From: Paenibacillus sp. GM2
Lineage (GTDB): Bacteria > Bacillota > Bacilli > Paenibacillales > Paenibacillaceae
Assembly: GCF_900069005.2 (NCBI RefSeq)
Contig: NZ_LN831279.1
Coordinates: 248,001 to 312,000, forward strand
Reading direction: 5' to 3'
DNA: 64,000 nt
The notes under the pieces were generated by a model. That model was not told the origin of the DNA. It did not search any database and worked only from the letters and a program-made list of their open reading frames with translations. A program made the translations under genes and the position numbers. Numbering within the stretch: position 1 is the first letter of the stretch; each line of letters opens with the position of its first letter. Shown here piece by piece: positions 61,426 through 64,000 of this stretch.

Positions 61426-61494
61426 ACCGATCCCCCTATAATTTATGTGAGCAGGTTAAAATTCTTACACGCACTTCAATTTTTTATTACGTGT

Positions 61495-61588
61495 TCATTC
61501 CATTACCCGTATGGTTGCCCATAAATCTGCACCAGTACCAGAGTATGCAGTGCCGGGATAATATTGAACGTATCCCCAATTAGGGTTG
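61495..61588 (-). pseudogene. Orphan C-terminal gene fragment
   Basis: Thirty codons reading TNPNWGYVQYYPGTAYSGTG, then ADLWATIRVME and stop. It is protein-like (Trp/Tyr/Gly-rich) but has no start and is joined directly to the decayed gene start at 61589. It appears to be the tail of a lost gene. Confidence 0.45.
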
Positions 61589-61680
61589 GTTCTCCTTTAT
61601 TGCCTTTGCTATGTAAGTCAGCATTATCTCACCTCCCTATTATCAAATCACATATAATTACATGAATTCCTTCTTTTTGT
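61589..61680 (-). repeat. Duplicated gene start, copy B
   Basis: Reads MLTYIAKAIKEN from ATG 61624 with a GGGAGGTGAG binding site, like the gene at 56590, then runs into a stop after two more codons. The rest of 61426-61872 shows no further gene. Confidence 0.7.
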
Positions 61681-61872
61681 ATGTATTTTGGATTATCTTT
61701 CTCTCATCTCTTCGAGATAGTCCTGAGGTCTGAAAATAGGTATATAGATTCATTAAAACAGCAGGAAAATGATTCCTTGTGGCGAAAATACATACTTAAA
61801 GTCAGATAATGTTGATTTTTTAGTAGTATATGGTTTCTTGGTGAGCATACATGAACTGGAGTAGATACTGAA

Positions 61873-62862
61873 ATGAGTAATTCTCTTTTATCTAAGGACA
61901 AATTATCAGAGGCATATAAGAGAGAACTGAAAGAAATCAGGAATATCGTTGGGAATTCCTTAGAGCAACGAAAGTATACCATTGTTGCTGAGGTTAAGTT
62001 CATTAATGAGGGTAAGTATGGGACAAGCTTTGTTACTGTTTTTGATGAAGATGGTACAGAGATTCAAATGAAGGTGGCAGAACAACTTGCTTATGAACTT
62101 GAGCGTGAGAAAACCTACATATTCTCCGGTCACTTTGAAGTCGGTTACTCAGAGAAGTTTGGTGCTCTTCAATTTAAACCACAGCAAATTGAAGTATTTG
62201 GGAGCAGCTTCAGGACAATGCAACAGCATATTGCTTCAAGAGAACTTATTGAAAGTCAATACCTGAATAAATACAAAGATGATTTTTCTTCTTTTATGGG
62301 AATGCAGGAATGTCATGTGGCCCTGGTTACCTCAGCCCAATCAAAGGCAATTCATGATGTAGAGGAAGTTTTTAAAAGGCGGCAAGGTATTGTGTACAGC
62401 CTATATGAGGTGAAACTAAAAAATCCTAAGAGTATTGCTACAGGAATATTTGAAGCATCAGAATCTGGTTGTGATGTGGTAATGATCGTTCGCGGCGGAG
62501 GTAAGGATACTGACTTTCTTGTGTTTGATAGCATTGAGGTCTTACAGGAAATTTATAATTCCCCAATACCAGTAATTACCGGTTTAGGACATACGAGCAA
62601 TTTTACACTTGCTGACCAGGTAGCGGATCGCTGTGAAACAACTCCAACTAAGGCAGCACAGTTTCTAGTAGATAAACTGGGCCAATATAGAAATGACACT
62701 AGATGTATGGTTCGAGAGCTAGGCATGCCATATATATCAGACAAGGAGACAATGAGTCATTATATTGGATCAAAGACTAACTGGAAGGGAAAAATAGCTC
62801 TATTAATTGTAGTAGTAGTCATTTTCATTGCAATGATCACAATATTTACTAAATATTCCTAA
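61873..62862 (+). CDS. Exonuclease VII large-subunit-like protein with C-terminal membrane helix
   Basis: 329 residues. An N-terminal OB-like part (YTIVAEVKFINEGKYGTSFV ... IFSGHFEVGYSEKFGALQFK) precedes an XseA-type core: HVALVTSAQSKAIHDVEEVF, VVMIVRGGGKDTDFLVFDSI, IPVITGLGHTSNFTLADQVA, ETTPTKAAQFLVDK. True XseA has a long coiled coil after this; here it is replaced by a short linker and a membrane segment (IALLIVVVVIFIAMITIF). Probably a defence or DNA-processing protein on the membrane. Confidence 0.8.
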   Translation: MSNSLLSKDKLSEAYKRELKEIRNIVGNSLEQRKYTIVAEVKFINEGKYGTSFVTVFDEDGTEIQMKVAEQLAYELEREKTYIFSGHFEVGYSEKFGALQFKPQQIEVFGSSFRTMQQHIASRELIESQYLNKYKDDFSSFMGMQECHVALVTSAQSKAIHDVEEVFKRRQGIVYSLYEVKLKNPKSIATGIFEASESGCDVVMIVRGGGKDTDFLVFDSIEVLQEIYNSPIPVITGLGHTSNFTLADQVADRCETTPTKAAQFLVDKLGQYRNDTRCMVRELGMPYISDKETMSHYIGSKTNWKGKIALLIVVVVIFIAMITIFTKYS

Positions 62863-63035
62863 AATATTGATTTGACGGAACGTTGGGGAGAAATTTCTAG
62901 TAAATCTGGTTTAGAAGTGCTGAATAATACCTTGGTGATAGGTTCATTGCACTCTTTTTAAAAAAAAGATGATGTATATCAAGCAAATATTGATTGAAAA
63001 TTAGTGCAAAAAATATATTAAGGAGAGACAAGCCA

Positions 63036-64000
63036 TTGAATATATTATTTTTACATTTGAGTGACATTCACCTGGAAAGTAGATTTAGTTTAAACCCTTT
63101 TCATTTGAAGAAGATTGTCGATGCTGTCAGATCCCAAAAACCGTTTGACTCAATATTTTTAATATTATCTGGCGATATAGCTAATTCAGGTAAAGCTAAT
63201 GAATACGATGTGGCTTACAAAATGGTTGGAAGGCTGATAAACAGTATAAAAGAAGAATGTGATTATCATGATAAGATATACATCTTGATGGTTCCAGGAA
63301 ATCATGATGTTGACATGTCAGATTCTCCACTTCGTACTAGTGATCTTGTTGAATTGAGTAGGAATGGTGGATACACTAAACAGATTGATGCTGAATTGCA
63401 GCGCCAATCTAATTTCTTCAATTTCGCAAAGCGCAATAATTTATTTTTAGAAAACAAATTATATTATCAGAAATTATATAAACTAGATACTAACTTTACT
63501 GTGGAAGTTAATTTGCTAAACAGTGCTATATTCTCTACTTTGGAGGAAGATAAAGGGCTTCATTATCTTCCACCGGATGTTATTCAGAGTATAAACAATC
63601 CTACTGGTGCCGATTTCGTTCTGACCGTAATGCATCATCCAACTGATTGGTTTCTTGATTCAACGATGCAAGAGTTGGAAAATGTTCTTTATTCAAAAAG
63701 CAGCTTGATTTTTTATGGTCACAAGCATTATCAGGGAACTTCAAAGGTATTAAATCAATATGGAGGAGAGGCATTTTTACATGCTGGAGGTTGTTTAAGT
63801 GAAAAGAGAGATTGGAGCAACAGTGAGTTCCTAATGGGAAAATTATGTGTAAAAAGAGATGGGAAGAACGAACATAACTACTCCTTGAAAAACTACAAAT
63901 GGAATCAGCAACAAAGACAATACGAAGTTACTTTTGCGAACGATTATAAACTTATTCATAAACCATCTACAGAACGAACACTTGTTATTAGTTCAGAATA
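63036..64000 (+). CDS. Metallophosphoesterase, 3' end outside window
   Basis: At least 321 residues, TTG start at 63036 with AAGGAGAG 8 bases upstream. Calcineurin-like motifs in order: HLSDIHL, ILSGDIAN, MVPGNHDVD, VMHHP and FYGHKH. The frame is open to the last base. It lies 173 bp after the exonuclease-VII-like gene on the same strand; the C-terminal part, which might carry another domain, is not seen. Confidence 0.85.
   Translation, partial: MNILFLHLSDIHLESRFSLNPFHLKKIVDAVRSQKPFDSIFLILSGDIANSGKANEYDVAYKMVGRLINSIKEECDYHDKIYILMVPGNHDVDMSDSPLRTSDLVELSRNGGYTKQIDAELQRQSNFFNFAKRNNLFLENKLYYQKLYKLDTNFTVEVNLLNSAIFSTLEEDKGLHYLPPDVIQSINNPTGADFVLTVMHHPTDWFLDSTMQELENVLYSKSSLIFYGHKHYQGTSKVLNQYGGEAFLHAGGCLSEKRDWSNSEFLMGKLCVKRDGKNEHNYSLKNYKWNQQQRQYEVTFANDYKLIHKPSTERTLVISSE

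Noticed and set aside
61217..61441. Plus-strand 74-codon frame
   Set aside because: No binding site; the minus strand of the same stretch gives a more protein-like 49-codon frame with AGGGGGA upstream.

Overview
The window looks like a chromosomal stretch of a Paenibacillus-type spore-forming Firmicute carrying a large integrative element. The host part shows the Bacillus-order neighbourhood alr, ndoAI, ndoA, tex, cmpA, sprT; strong GGAGG-type ribosome binding sites; frequent TTG and GTG starts; and a sporulation gene (cmpA). The left part (1 to about 23,915) is host chromosome, the rest (about 23,915 to beyond 64,000) is the mobile element, which is visibly more AT-rich.

Host region. 1-1,550: 3' end of alanine racemase and the EndoAI/EndoA antitoxin-toxin pair. 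1,695-4,989 (minus): a three-gene YknXYZ/MacAB-like export system, with four 11-bp-spaced direct repeats upstream that look like a response-regulator operator. 5,280-9,735: a DUF4190 membrane protein, tex, cmpA, an uncharacterised gene, sprT and a small basic protein. 9,708-11,636 (minus): an MFS exporter and a winged-helix regulator. 11,888-12,426: tRNA genes Asn, Ser, Glu and Leu; a second, nearly identical tRNA-Leu(GAG) lies at 20,487. 12,588-19,015: a Fur-controlled siderophore locus equivalent to btr-feuABC, ending in a tandem double-esterase gene. 19,095-21,725: PAS, Xre, CPVC-motif and DCC-family genes. 21,896-23,937: cpaE/tadZ and cpaF/tadA of a host Tad pilus locus; cpaF breaks off in its ATPase domain.

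Integrative element. The break in cpaF is followed 20 bp later by a minus-strand large serine recombinase, then ImmA-like protease and Xre repressor genes, so the element appears to have integrated in host cpaF. A divergent control region with repeated palindromes leads into one long plus-strand set of genes: a NusG-N-domain protein without KOW domain, a RecD2-like helicase, a RepL-like winged-helix protein followed by an iteron-like repeat pair, small accessory genes (SpoVS paralogue, HNH, HD-GYP and YdjM-like proteins, decayed gene remnants), a VirB-type secretion module (VirB4, VirB6-like, VirB3-like, pilin-like proteins, a peptidoglycan hydrolase), and a second Tad-like locus (CpaE-like proteins, CpaF, TadB, TadC, Flp-like pilin, TadE-like proteins, CpaB/SAF) ending in a 1,657-residue FN3 and S-layer-homology surface protein. 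The element therefore interrupts the host Tad ATPase gene and brings a related apparatus of its own. No relaxase or VirD4 coupling protein is seen in the 40 kb available; the right end lies outside.

Accessory end of the element (56,590-64,000): a PstI/BsuBI-type restriction-modification pair; an AimR/Alo-like RRNPP receptor whose 3' end overlaps a 33-codon gene with the features of a secreted signalling propeptide; a duplicated small-gene start; and a two-gene cassette of an exonuclease-VII-large-subunit-like protein with a membrane anchor and a metallophosphoesterase that runs off the window.
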